40,752 bases of DNA from assembly GCA_015233785.1 (NCBI GenBank), contig JADFWT010000013.1, positions 1-40,752 of the forward strand, given 5' to 3'. The notes beneath the pieces were generated by a model. That model saw nothing but the letters and a program-made list of their open reading frames with translations, had not been told where the DNA came from and did no database searches. The position numbers and the translations under genes are program-made. The stretch comes from Magnetococcales bacterium (GTDB taxonomy: Bacteria; Pseudomonadota; Magnetococcia; Magnetococcales; JADFWT01). Of this stretch, positions 9,413-20,379 are shown in pieces (within the stretch, counting starts at the first letter, position 1; every line of letters begins with the position of its first letter).

Positions 9413-10027
9413 ATGGCCGAAGAGAAGCAGAGTGCCTGGTTGGATGATGGCTGTCAGGATCAGGGCTGGATGGATGAGGCGGCGGAGAGAGGGGCGGATG
9501 ATCTCTCTTTTGGGGCGGCGCTTTCCGGAGAGGATGTGGCGCCTTTGGATGAGCCAGAGGTTGCTCAGCTTGATATGAAACTCTATAACCGGGCAATCCG
9601 TTTTCTTGCTCGGCGGCCTTATGGGGTGATGGAGTTGCGTCGAAGATTGTCTCGCGACGGTTGCGATGAGCAGGCGTTGGAGCATGTGTTGGCCCGTTGT
9701 CTGGAGATGGGCTATCTGGATGATGCTCAGTTTGCCGAGAGTTTTGCCCGCAATCGGGTGGTGCATCAACTGTATGGTCCGGCCAGGGTGTGGCGCGATC
9801 TGCGTCAACTGGATGTGGAGAAGTCGCTGATTGAGCGGGCTCTGTCTCTGGCCTGGGAAGAGGTGGATCAGATGGAAGGGGCTCGTCGGGCGCTGAGAAA
9901 GCGTTACGGCAGGACCGTGGAGAAGGATGTCCCGGACCGGCGGGAGAAAAAGCGTCGTTACGATTTTCTCTGCCGTCGTGGTTTCGATTACGATGTGGTG
10001 TGGGACGTATTGGAAGGATCCGAGTGA
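9413..10027 (+). CDS. recX: RecX family regulator of RecA
   Basis: The 204-residue product has an acidic N-terminal extension of about 55 residues and then the three-helix RecX repeats: RAIRFLARRPYGVMELRRRL, LARCLEMGYLDDAQFAESFAR, and the C-terminal KKRRYDFLCRRGFDYDVVWDVL. RecX binds the RecA filament and limits its activity. recX usually follows recA and often precedes alaS; here the recX-alaS part is kept, but flhB occupies the place of recA. Confidence 0.85.
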   Translation: MAEEKQSAWLDDGCQDQGWMDEAAERGADDLSFGAALSGEDVAPLDEPEVAQLDMKLYNRAIRFLARRPYGVMELRRRLSRDGCDEQALEHVLARCLEMGYLDDAQFAESFARNRVVHQLYGPARVWRDLRQLDVEKSLIERALSLAWEEVDQMEGARRALRKRYGRTVEKDVPDRREKKRRYDFLCRRGFDYDVVWDVLEGSE

Positions 10028-10066
10028 GAAGGGAACGCGCCGCGTGCGTCGCGAGGTGAGGTGAGT

Positions 10067-12724
<2,658 letters not shown>

Positions 12725-12783
12725 TGCGGGGAGAGCGACCGCCGGTGGGGTAAAGAGATGGGGCGAAGAAGAAGGATGTCTTA

Positions 12784-13080
12784 ATGCGGGACAAAAAAAC
12801 GCCGGCTGAAAAGGGTGTCTGTATCCATTGCGGCGCTTCGATGAAAAAGTGGAGTACCCCCGATATCAGCTTCAGCGATGGTCTGGGGTTTGGAGCTGAA
12901 GCGCTGCTGGTCTGTTTTAATGATGCGTGCCCCCTGTATGTCAATGGGTGGAACTCCATGTTTGATCGATATGGCCGGGTGGGGTCGATGCGTTACTGGC
13001 AGCATCCGGCGGATAACGATGATGGGGCGCTGCCGGTGGCGCACAAGGATGCCATGCGGGGCGATATCATTGAGGATTGA
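12784..13080 (+). CDS. small zinc-ribbon-like protein
   Basis: The 98-residue product has a CIHCG knuckle (Cys13, Cys16) and a second pair in CFNDAC (Cys44, Cys49), followed by PLYVNGWNSM and a weakly conserved tail. I recall similar uncharacterised proteins in anaerobic and sulfur-metabolising proteobacteria but cannot name a family. AAGAAGGA lies 8 nt before the ATG. Its place just before the ferredoxin and dsr genes makes a redox or sulfur role possible; that is inference from position only. Confidence 0.7.
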   Translation: MRDKKTPAEKGVCIHCGASMKKWSTPDISFSDGLGFGAEALLVCFNDACPLYVNGWNSMFDRYGRVGSMRYWQHPADNDDGALPVAHKDAMRGDIIED

Positions 13081-13201
13081 TGGCGAGAGGTGTTTTTCGG
13101 TCGCTCAGGTCGTGCGCCGTGTTGACTTGGGTCGAATCTGTTACCACAATGCCCCTTGGTTGATGAAAATTTATGCAATTGAGTAGTGGAGGTGATTGGT
13201 C

Positions 13202-13510
13202 GTGAAACCTGAACGTCATGTGTTTATCTGTATGAATCAGCGGCCCGAAGGCCATCCCAAGGGCTCTTGTCAGTCGGCGGGGGCCGGCGGTGTTCTCGAA
13301 GCTTTCTACGGAGAGATGGAGAAGCGCGGCGCATTCGGCAAGGTGATGGTGACTGGAACCTTCTGCATGGGGCCGTGTATGGATGGTCCGACTGTGGTGG
13401 TTTATCCAGAAGGGGTGTGGTACGGCAAGGTAAAACCTGAAGATGTGGGGGAGATCTTTGATTCCCATCTGGAAAAGGGTGCTCCTGTGGACCGTTTGCG
13501 CTTGGCCTAG
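13202..13510 (+). CDS. thioredoxin-like [2Fe-2S] ferredoxin
   Basis: The 102-residue product matches the (2Fe-2S) ferredoxin family with a thioredoxin fold: HVFICMNQRPEGHPKGSC supplies Cys10 and Cys23, and GTFCMGPCMDGPTVVVYPEGVWYG supplies Cys55 and Cys59, the four cluster ligands. The GTG start is chosen because GGAGGTGA lies 6 nt upstream. Such ferredoxins carry electrons between soluble enzymes. The position before dsrC-dsrM-dsrK suggests that it serves sulfur oxidation or reduction, which is not proven by the sequence. Confidence 0.85.
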   Translation: MKPERHVFICMNQRPEGHPKGSCQSAGAGGVLEAFYGEMEKRGAFGKVMVTGTFCMGPCMDGPTVVVYPEGVWYGKVKPEDVGEIFDSHLEKGAPVDRLRLA

Positions 13511-13826
13511 GCTGGAATTATCGGCCTGAAGAGGGGGGTCTGCGCCGTCTGCGGCAGGAAAGATTCTGATCCTTGTTTTTTTCTTGGGTTGTCTTCATCG
13601 AGTCAACGAGATATAAAAAGTCAAACAAGAAGTCGTAGATCCAACGAATGGACGTCATGGTTTCTTGCCAGGGATTGGAGGAACGTGGTAGCCTCACGCT
13701 CCACGATGATTGAAAAAACATGCCGCCGTTGTTTGAGGGGCGTGTTGATGTGTCCAAATATTTTACGGTTTGCTTTTGCGTTTGACTTCCCTCGCCGGGG
13801 TCAGACGCTACCGAGTCCATCCAAAA

Positions 13827-13846
13827 GGTCTTTGCTTTCAAAGACC
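13827..13846 (+). promoter_or_regulatory. 8-bp hairpin in the dsrC leader
   Basis: GGTCTTTG and CAAAGACC pair perfectly around a CTTT loop, ending 22 nt before the dsrC ATG and just ahead of its AGGAGAA ribosome-binding site. No U-run follows, so it is not a terminator; it may stabilise the dsrC mRNA 5' end. The rest of the 358-nt gap from 13511 shows no gene and no convincing promoter. Confidence 0.45.
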
Positions 13847-13868
13847 CGCCTATCGAGGAGAAGCAGCA

Positions 13869-14204
13869 ATGCCGAGCTTTGAGCTGAATGGCAACACCTA
13901 CGAGACCGACGAAGACGGTTACCTGGTCAATCTCGACGACTGGAGTGAAGATGTGGCCAATTATCTGGCCGACTCCGAAGGCCTCGAGATGTCCGAGTCC
14001 CACTGGGAAGTGGTCAACTTCCTGCGTGAGTACTATGAAGAGTACAAGATTGCCCCGATGATTCGTATTCTCACCAAGGCCATCGGCAAGAAATTGGGCA
14101 AGGAAAAAGGCAACACCAAGTATCTTTACGACCTGTATCCTGGCGGACCCGCCAAGCAGGCTTGTAAAGTTGCTGGTCTTCCGAAGCCCACAGGATGCGT
14201 CTAA
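13869..14204 (+). CDS. dsrC: DsrC sulfur-carrier protein
   Basis: The 111-residue product is a full-length DsrC/TusE-family protein, ending KQACKVAGLPKPTGCV. The C-terminal arm holds both Cys99 and Cys110 (C-X10-C), the pair that forms the trisulfide in true DsrC, whereas TusE-type relatives usually keep only the last one. DsrC accepts sulfur from sulfite reductase or sulfurtransferases and is reduced by DsrMK. Start at the ATG preceded by AGGAGAA. The downstream dsrM and dsrK genes supply its expected partner. Confidence 0.93.
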   Translation: MPSFELNGNTYETDEDGYLVNLDDWSEDVANYLADSEGLEMSESHWEVVNFLREYYEEYKIAPMIRILTKAIGKKLGKEKGNTKYLYDLYPGGPAKQACKVAGLPKPTGCV

Positions 14205-14277
14205 TATCATCCTGAGCAGAAAACCGTCACCTCTCGTCCAGTTCGTCAGCGATGGCGTTCTGGGCGGGGTGTAACGG

Positions 14278-14409
14278 CCCGTTGATAAGCCGCGTCTTCG
14301 ATCACTGTTCCACGTTTCGGCGCGGATCTTATTCCCACCCGAACGCGTTCCTTCCTTTTCGGTTGCGCATCCATAACGAACAGCGTTTAGCGGCCGGCTT
14401 CTCAACGGG
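14278..14409 (+). repeat. long-range inverted repeat between dsrC and dsrM
   Basis: Fifteen bases at 14278-14292 (CCCGTTGATAAGCCG) are complementary to 14395-14409 (CGGCTTCTCAACGGG) with one mismatch, enclosing 102 nt. The RNA could close into a large stem-loop in the dsrC-dsrM spacer. It may be an mRNA-processing or stability element that lets dsrC be made in excess over dsrM; there is no T-run. Confidence 0.5.
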
Positions 14410-14450
14410 CTGGTAAAGCCTCAACCACGTTTCCACCAGGGGGAAGCTGG

Positions 14451-15179
14451 ATGTTGTGGATCGTTGCATATCTGGTTTTAATCATTTTTTTTCTTGGGTT
14501 TGTTTGGCGGATTTGGGGGTACATCAAGACCCCGGCCCCACTGAAGATTCCCACCACCCCCGCGCCGACTACCAAGCGTGGCGTCGCGTGGCGGCTGTTT
14601 ACCGAGGTGGCCTTCTTTCATAGCCTGTTCAAGGGCAATAAGTGGACATGGCTTGGGGGGATTCTGTTTCACGGATCCCTGGCGTTGGTGCTTTTGCGTC
14701 ATGCCCGCTACTTCTGTGATCCGCTGCCGCCCTACTTCCACTACATCAATATTTTCGGCGTCATTGCCGGGATTGTCATGGTGGGTGCGTTGGGCTTTTT
14801 GCTGCTGCGTCGCTACTGGGTGGAGCGTACCCGCCTGATCTCCGCCTTTTCCGATTACGGCATTCTGTTTCTGCTGATCGGTATCGGCGTTACCGGGCTT
14901 CTGATGAAGTTTGTGATCCGCCCGGACATCATTGAGGTGAAGGTGCTGATGAATCAGTGGGTCACCTTGCAGGGGGTCGGCAATCCGATGCCGAGCGACA
15001 TACTGTTTCTGGTTCACTTTGTGTTGGTGTTGGCGCTGCTGCTGATCTTTCCGTTCAGCAAGCTGATGCATATGGGCGGCATTTTCTTCAGCCCGACCCG
15101 CAATCAGGCCGACAATCCTAGGGAGGTCCGGCACATTGCGCCGTGGGCTGCCAAGGCGGAAGCAGCAGAGAAGAAGTAG
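14451..15179 (+). CDS. dsrM: DsrM, NarI-like cytochrome b subunit
   Basis: The 242-residue product is a membrane protein with about five to six helices of the NarI/DsrM type. Candidate haem-ligating histidines are in GILFHGSLALVLLRHARYF (about 74-85) and in LVHFVLVLALLLIFPFSKLMHMGG near the end. DsrM takes electrons between the quinone pool and the cytoplasmic subunit DsrK. Its length fits the short DsrM of sulfur-oxidising bacteria. dsrK follows after 111 nt. No dsrJ, dsrO or dsrP is adjacent, as if only the MK core is encoded here. Confidence 0.88.
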   Translation: MLWIVAYLVLIIFFLGFVWRIWGYIKTPAPLKIPTTPAPTTKRGVAWRLFTEVAFFHSLFKGNKWTWLGGILFHGSLALVLLRHARYFCDPLPPYFHYINIFGVIAGIVMVGALGFLLLRRYWVERTRLISAFSDYGILFLLIGIGVTGLLMKFVIRPDIIEVKVLMNQWVTLQGVGNPMPSDILFLVHFVLVLALLLIFPFSKLMHMGGIFFSPTRNQADNPREVRHIAPWAAKAEAAEKK

Positions 15180-15290
15180 AGCGCTCCGGTCTGTTGACGG
15201 GAGGTGCTGGCGCTGGTTGAGGTGGGTTACCGATGAGGGTAGTCGCCGCGGCGCTTTATAAGAGTTACAGGTTTATCAGGGAGTCGCATT

Positions 15291-16838
15291 GTGGCTGATT
15301 ACACCGCTCCAGAAGTGCTGGATGATATCATTGTTCCCTCTCCTGAAGAGGGCGCTACGGCGGAGTTGAAGCCGAATCCGGCAGTTGCCAAGTTTATGGA
15401 GCCCTTGGGCTTTCCACCCCCTCTGTCGGCAGATATGGAAGATTGGCCGGCCAACAAGGAGGAGTGGGAGAAGGCAGGCGGCGGCAAAGCATTGGGTCTG
15501 TCCAAGATGGGCAATCTTCTGGAGAAGTATCGCTCCTTGAAGGTCTACATGGACATCTGCGTCAAGTGCGGCTCCTGCACGGATAAGTGCCACTACTACA
15601 TCGGCACCCAGGATCCCAACAACATGCCGGTAAAGCGGGCCGACCTGATGCGCAGCGTCTACCGGCGTCACTTTACGGTTCCCGGAAAGGTGGCCCCAGG
15701 CTTGGTGGGTGCCGAGGATTTCGACAAGGAGATGCTGGACAAGTGGATCACCTACTTCCACCAGTGTTCCCAGTGCCGTCGCTGTTCGGTGTTCTGTCCC
15801 TACGGCATTGATACCGCCGAAGTGACCATGGCAGCTCGTGAGTTGATGGACTCCATCGGTGTCGGTCACAAGTACAGTGCGGAGATTGTCGGCAAGGTTC
15901 ACGTTATCGGCAACAATCTGGGTATACCTCAGCCGGCCCTTGAGGGGACGCTTCAGTTTCTGGAAGAGGATATTCTGGACGAGACTGGCCATGAGGTGCG
16001 TCTACCTCTGGATGAGAAGGATGCGGATGTTCTGTTTATCGCGCCGTCTGCCGATTTTTTCAGTGAGCCGCACATTCAGTCCTTGATTGGTTACGCCAAG
16101 GTGTTTCATCAGGCGGGCATTCGTTACACCTTTAGCTCCTATGCTTCCGAAGCGGCCAACTTCGGCATGTTCATGGGCAGCTACGATCAGATGAAGAAGA
16201 TCTCCAAGCGTATTGCCGATCAGGCCAGAGAGTTGAACGTCAAGCGGATTGTGGTGGGTGAGTGCGGCCATGCATGGCGTGTGGCGTACAGTTTCTGGAA
16301 TACGTTGAATGGTCCATTTGATTTCCTGGATCCCAGGTTTCCGGTTCCGCAGCATGTGTGTGAGTTTACCAACGACTTGATTATGCGTGGTGGTCTGACG
16401 CTGGATAAAGAGGCCAACGACGAGTACACGGTCACCATGCATGACTCATGCAACGTGGCTCGTGCTTCGAGGATGGGGCCCAATCCTGGCGGTCAGTTTG
16501 ATATTCCCAGGGCGCTTATCAAGGCGAGCTGCAATAAATACGTAGAGATGGATCCTGAGACCACCCACGAGAAGACATTCTGCTGTGGTGGTGGTGGTGG
16601 TTTGTTGACCGACGAGTTGATGGATCTGCGCATCAAGGGTGCGTTGCCCAGGGTGACGGCTTTGAAGCAGGTTATGGAGAACGATGGGGTCAATTACATG
16701 GCTTTGATTTGTGCCATCTGTAAGGCGCAGTTCTCTAAGATTCTACCGATGTACGGCATTCCCATGGATACGGTGGGTGGTGTGCATCAGTTGGTGAGTA
16801 ATGCCATTAAGTTGGGCGACAAGAAAGGCTTGGTATAA
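15291..16838 (+). CDS. dsrK: DsrK, HdrD-like iron-sulfur subunit
   Basis: The 515-residue cytoplasmic protein has two 4Fe-4S motifs (Cys90, 93, 96, 100 and Cys159, 162, 165, 169), then two CCG-type cysteine domains: GECGHAW, MHDSCNVARASRMG and CCGGGGG, with a final ALICAICKAQF. These CCG cysteines bind the non-cubane cluster that reduces the DsrC disulfide or trisulfide. Start is GTG with GGGAG 8 nt upstream. With dsrC and dsrM it forms a short sulfur-transfer module. Confidence 0.92.
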   Translation: MADYTAPEVLDDIIVPSPEEGATAELKPNPAVAKFMEPLGFPPPLSADMEDWPANKEEWEKAGGGKALGLSKMGNLLEKYRSLKVYMDICVKCGSCTDKCHYYIGTQDPNNMPVKRADLMRSVYRRHFTVPGKVAPGLVGAEDFDKEMLDKWITYFHQCSQCRRCSVFCPYGIDTAEVTMAARELMDSIGVGHKYSAEIVGKVHVIGNNLGIPQPALEGTLQFLEEDILDETGHEVRLPLDEKDADVLFIAPSADFFSEPHIQSLIGYAKVFHQAGIRYTFSSYASEAANFGMFMGSYDQMKKISKRIADQARELNVKRIVVGECGHAWRVAYSFWNTLNGPFDFLDPRFPVPQHVCEFTNDLIMRGGLTLDKEANDEYTVTMHDSCNVARASRMGPNPGGQFDIPRALIKASCNKYVEMDPETTHEKTFCCGGGGGLLTDELMDLRIKGALPRVTALKQVMENDGVNYMALICAICKAQFSKILPMYGIPMDTVGGVHQLVSNAIKLGDKKGLV

Positions 16839-16840
16839 AC

Positions 16841-17000
16841 CGCCGAAGGCGAAAGAAAAAGCCGCCGAAGGCGAAAGAAAATGTTCTGCGGGGTCCAGGG
16901 GAATCATTCCCCTGGAGGGTGCAGGGCAGAGCCCTGCTGGGGTCTGGGGCAAAGCCCCAGCAAGAAGCGGGGCAGCCCCAGCAAGAAGCAGGGAAAAAGA
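16841..17000. repeat. cluster of GC-rich extragenic palindromes and short direct repeats
   Basis: After dsrK comes a direct repeat (CGCCGAAGGCGAAAGAAAA at 16841 and 16864), then a run of perfect hairpins: an 8-bp-plus stem at 16895-16915, GCAGGGC-AGA-GCCCTGC at 16921-16937 and CTGGGGC-AAA-GCCCCAG at 16944-16960, with a further GGGGCAGCCCC. This resembles the extragenic palindromic families of many proteobacteria. It fills the gap between convergent dsrK and dapE; no gene is visible. Confidence 0.7.
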
Positions 17001-17006
17001 GAAGAG

Positions 17007-17040
17007 ACGCCGTGCAGGCACAGTCAGCACGGCGTTTTTT
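17007..17040 (+). terminator. Rho-independent terminator after dsrK
   Basis: A 9-bp stem (ACGCCGTGC with GCACGGCGT) around an 11-nt loop is followed directly by six T on the plus strand. It ends transcription of the dsr genes just before the convergent dapE stop. Confidence 0.85.
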
Positions 17041-17044
17041 GTTT

Positions 17045-18199
17045 TTAGGGAAAGAGCCGCAAAAGAAGCGTAAAGTAGACCTGGGTAAGCATCTCCAGAT
17101 GCGCCACAGGCACGCACTCATCCGCCTTATGCATGGTCCGGTTCAACAGTCCAAACTCGCAAGTCTGCGGGCAGACCTGGGAGATAAACCGCGCATCGGA
17201 AGTCCCGCCGCTGGTAGAGAGTTCCGGCGCAATCTCGGTGACCTCGCCAATAGCCTGACGAAGGGTCTCCAGAAGTGCCCCAGGTTTGGTGCGAAACGGC
17301 AGTCCCGAGACGTTCCAGGAAAAATCGTAATCGGGTTCCCCCTCCATCCCCTCCATAAGCACCCTCTCCACCCCCTGACGAAGCGTTTCCGGCGTGTGCA
17401 GGGTGTTGAAGCGAATATTGAAGCGTGCCTCCAGATCGCCGGGTATGACGTTGGTGGCCTGTCCACCGCTATGAATGCCGGTGAACTGGAGCGATGAGGG
17501 GTCAAAGTCCGGTGTCCCCTCATCCAGGTGCAGAGCCGCCACTCGGGCCAGACGCATCATGGCGCTGTGAATGGGATTTTTGGCCAGATGGGGATAGGCG
17601 ACATGGCCCTGTACGCCGTGAAAGGTGATGTGGCCGTTTACCGAGCCTCGGCGGCCATTCTTAATGCAGTCCCCCAGTTCAGTGGAGCTGGTGGGTTCTC
17701 CCACTAGACAGAGATCCAGGGCTTCGCCACGCTCTTGTAGCCAGTCAAGCACCTTGACGGTGCCATCCACGGCGTCTCCCTCCTCATCGCCGGTGATGAG
17801 AAACGAGATGCTGTCCGAGGTAAGGGGTCGGCGTTCCAGGAATCGCTCCACAGCGGCCACCATGGCGGCCAGCCCGCCCTTCATGTCGCAGGCTCCGCGA
17901 CCGATGACCATGCCATCCTCAATACGTCCCTCAAAAGGGTCACACCCCCAGCGCTCGGGCTTGCCGGGGGGCACCACATCGGTATGTCCGGCAAAACAGA
18001 AATTGCGCCCGGAAGAGCCTAAGCGCGCATAAAAATTCTCCACCACGCCATGCTTGAGTCGGTGGACCTCAAAGCCAAGCCGTTCCAAGCGCTGGATCAG
18101 AATGGCCTGACAGCCATGATCTTCCGGTGTTATCGAAGGAACCCGGATCAGCGCCTGAAGCAGCGGTAGAGGGTCACCATAGGGGCGCTTCGTTGTCAT
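17045..18199 (-). CDS. dapE: succinyl-diaminopimelate desuccinylase
   Basis: An M20 metallohydrolase of 384 residues cleaving N-succinyl-L,L-diaminopimelate to L,L-diaminopimelate. Metal-site motifs are in order: FAGHTDVVPPG, GACDMKGG, ITGDEEGDAVDGT and LVGEPTSS, with TSGGTSDARF near the C-terminus. The ATG is preferred over the TTG just before it because CGGGAG stands 5 nt ahead; the start then overlaps the dapD stop by one base (TGATG), a sign of translational coupling. Last gene of the dapC-dapD-dapE group. Confidence 0.95.
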   Translation of the reverse strand: MTTKRPYGDPLPLLQALIRVPSITPEDHGCQAILIQRLERLGFEVHRLKHGVVENFYARLGSSGRNFCFAGHTDVVPPGKPERWGCDPFEGRIEDGMVIGRGACDMKGGLAAMVAAVERFLERRPLTSDSISFLITGDEEGDAVDGTVKVLDWLQERGEALDLCLVGEPTSSTELGDCIKNGRRGSVNGHITFHGVQGHVAYPHLAKNPIHSAMMRLARVAALHLDEGTPDFDPSSLQFTGIHSGGQATNVIPGDLEARFNIRFNTLHTPETLRQGVERVLMEGMEGEPDYDFSWNVSGLPFRTKPGALLETLRQAIGEVTEIAPELSTSGGTSDARFISQVCPQTCEFGLLNRTMHKADECVPVAHLEMLTQVYFTLLLRLFP

Positions 18200-19053
18200 C
18201 AAGACTCCCGAAGCAGTTCGTTGATGCCGGTCTTGGAACGGGTCTTCTCATCCACGGTTTTGACGATCACCGCGCAGTAGAGATTGGGGCCGGGTTGGCC
18301 ATTGGGAAGCGGCTTGCCGGGCATGGTGCCGGAGACCACCACCGAGTACGGGGGCACATAGCCCATGTGAATCTCGCCAGTGGCACGATTGACGATGCGG
18401 GTGGAGGCGCTGAGATAGACCCCCATGGCCAGCACGGAGCCCCGCCCGACGATGACACCCTCGGCCACTTCGGCCCGAGCGCCAATAAAGCAGTCATCCT
18501 CAATCACCACTGGATTGGCCTGAAGGGGTTCCAGAACCCCGCCGATGCCGGTGCCGCCGGAGATGTGCACGTTCTTACCAATCTGGGCGCAGGAGCCGAC
18601 GGTGGCCCAGGTGTCTACCATGGTGCCGCGATCCACGTAGGCCCCAATATTGACGTAAGAGGGCATCAAGACGGTTCCGGGGGCAATATAACTCCCCTTG
18701 CGCACGGTGGCGGGTGGAACAGCACGGAAACCGGCTTCCCTGAAGCGTGTCTCATCCCAACCGGCAAATTTTAGGGGCACCTTATCGAAATAGGGCACCT
18801 CGCCGCCGTCGATAATGGCGTTGTCGTGGAGCTTGAAGTAGAGCAGTACCGCCTTTTTGGCCCACTGGTTAACCACCCAGCCGTGTGTGGCGTCATGGCC
18901 GTCTCCGGGTTCGGCAACCCGTAGCGTTCCGGCGTCGATGGCTTCAATGGTCTCCAGTACCGCATCACGGACCGGGCCTTGGGTGGAGGTGTCGATCTGG
19001 TCGCGGTTGTCCCATCCCTCTTCGATGATGGTGCGGTTTTTGTCGTTGGACAT
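18199..19053 (-). CDS. dapD: tetrahydrodipicolinate N-succinyltransferase
   Basis: The 284-residue product uses succinyl-CoA to make N-succinyl-2-amino-6-ketopimelate, the first succinylated step of lysine/diaminopimelate synthesis. The N-terminal helical domain ([12 protein letters not shown]) is followed by the left-handed beta-helix hexapeptide region ([57 protein letters not shown]) and a C-terminal cap. Length is close to E. coli DapD (274). It lies between dapC and dapE on the same strand, matching pathway order. Confidence 0.95.
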   Translation of the reverse strand: MSNDKNRTIIEEGWDNRDQIDTSTQGPVRDAVLETIEAIDAGTLRVAEPGDGHDATHGWVVNQWAKKAVLLYFKLHDNAIIDGGEVPYFDKVPLKFAGWDETRFREAGFRAVPPATVRKGSYIAPGTVLMPSYVNIGAYVDRGTMVDTWATVGSCAQIGKNVHISGGTGIGGVLEPLQANPVVIEDDCFIGARAEVAEGVIVGRGSVLAMGVYLSASTRIVNRATGEIHMGYVPPYSVVVSGTMPGKPLPNGQPGPNLYCAVIVKTVDEKTRSKTGINELLRES

Positions 19054-19164
19054 GGGGGCCTCGCTATATTAGGCAGTTGGGGGCTTTGGCGGGTATGGAA
19101 GCGCCGTTAGCCCCAAATAAAAAGGTTCGTTCTGTTGATCCGTTGGGGTGTGGGGGCGATTCTA

Positions 19165-20367
19165 TCAGGAAGTGCCCTGAGAGGCACACGCTGCAATGCG
19201 CTGCATCGCCTCGCGGTTGTCCTCCAGAGGGGCTACCAGGGCGACGCGGATATAGGGTGCTCCGGGATTTTCGTCGTTGGGAGAGCGTCCCAGATAGGCA
19301 CCGGGCAGTACCGTGACGTTCTGTTCTGCCAGAAGGCGTTGGGTAAACTGTTCACCGCCGCCGGGCACTCTGAGCCAGAGGTAGAAGCTGGCCTGAGGGC
19401 GGGTGACAGGAAGGGTCGGAGAGAGGATCTCCACCGCCTCTTCCAGTTTGGCCCTGTAGAGGGCGCGATTGTCGGCGACGTGGGATTCATCGCTCCAGGC
19501 CACGGCGGAAGCCCGCTGGATAAAGGGGGGCATGGCGCAGCCGGTATAGGTGCGCAGTCGAAAATAGTGTGCCAATAATTTGGCATCTCCAGCCACAAAA
19601 CCGCTGCGGGCACCCGGCATGTTGGAGCGCTTGGAGAGAGAGTGAAACACCAGGCAGCGGGCATAGTCATGACGGCCGCTGGCGTCGGCAGCCTGAAGCA
19701 GGCCCGGCGGCGGACGCTCGTACCAGATCTCCGAGTAACACTCGTCGGAGGCGATGATGAAGTCGTGTTTTTCAGCCAGTTCGATGAGTCGGGTCAGCTC
19801 TTCCAGAGAGTGGACGGCCCCGGTGGGGTTGGAGGGGCTGCACAGGTAGAGCAGTTGTGTCCGATCCAGCAGTTCGGCAGGCAGCTCCGTGAAGCGGGGC
19901 AGAAAGTTGCTCTCTTCGGTGGCGTCGATATAGACCGGCTCGGCTCCGGCCATCAGCGCTGCCCCTTCATAGATCTGGTAGAAAGGGTTGGGGCTCAGAA
20001 CTACGGCGTCTTTGTGTCGGTCACTGTCCACCACCGCCTGAGCAATGGAGAAGAGCGCCTCACGGGTGCCGTTGACCGGCAGCAGGTTGCGGTCTGGATC
20101 CATGGATGTGGGGGTGAGAGCGTAACGGCGTACCAGCCATCCGGCAATGGCTTCGCGCAGGGCCGGTTCTCCACGGGTGGTGGGGTAGTTGGCAATGCCA
20201 TCCATGGCATCGATCATGGCCTGACGCAGAAAGGGGGCTACCGCATGCTTGGGTTCGCCGATGGAGATGTTGATGGGGCGAATGTCCGCCGGAGGGGTGA
20301 CCTCTCCCAGAAGACGTGAGAGTCGCTCAAAGGGGTAGGGTTTCAGTTGCTCCAGTCGCGGATTCAT
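19165..20367 (-). CDS. dapC: succinyldiaminopimelate transaminase (class I aminotransferase)
   Basis: A fold-type I PLP enzyme of 400 residues. Visible: NYPTTRGEPALREAIAGWL, PNPFYQIYEGAALMAGAEP, LCSPSNPTGAV, IASDECYSEIWY and the PLP-lysine region FHSLSKRSNMPGARSGF. The clustering with dapD and dapE identifies the substrate as N-succinyl-2-amino-6-ketopimelate rather than another keto acid. It is separated from dapD by 111 nt and from the upstream peptidase gene by only about 12 nt. Confidence 0.88.
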   Translation of the reverse strand: MNPRLEQLKPYPFERLSRLLGEVTPPADIRPINISIGEPKHAVAPFLRQAMIDAMDGIANYPTTRGEPALREAIAGWLVRRYALTPTSMDPDRNLLPVNGTREALFSIAQAVVDSDRHKDAVVLSPNPFYQIYEGAALMAGAEPVYIDATEESNFLPRFTELPAELLDRTQLLYLCSPSNPTGAVHSLEELTRLIELAEKHDFIIASDECYSEIWYERPPPGLLQAADASGRHDYARCLVFHSLSKRSNMPGARSGFVAGDAKLLAHYFRLRTYTGCAMPPFIQRASAVAWSDESHVADNRALYRAKLEEAVEILSPTLPVTRPQASFYLWLRVPGGGEQFTQRLLAEQNVTVLPGAYLGRSPNDENPGAPYIRVALVAPLEDNREAMQRIAACASQGTS

Positions 20368-20379
20368 GCCGGGTCGCTC

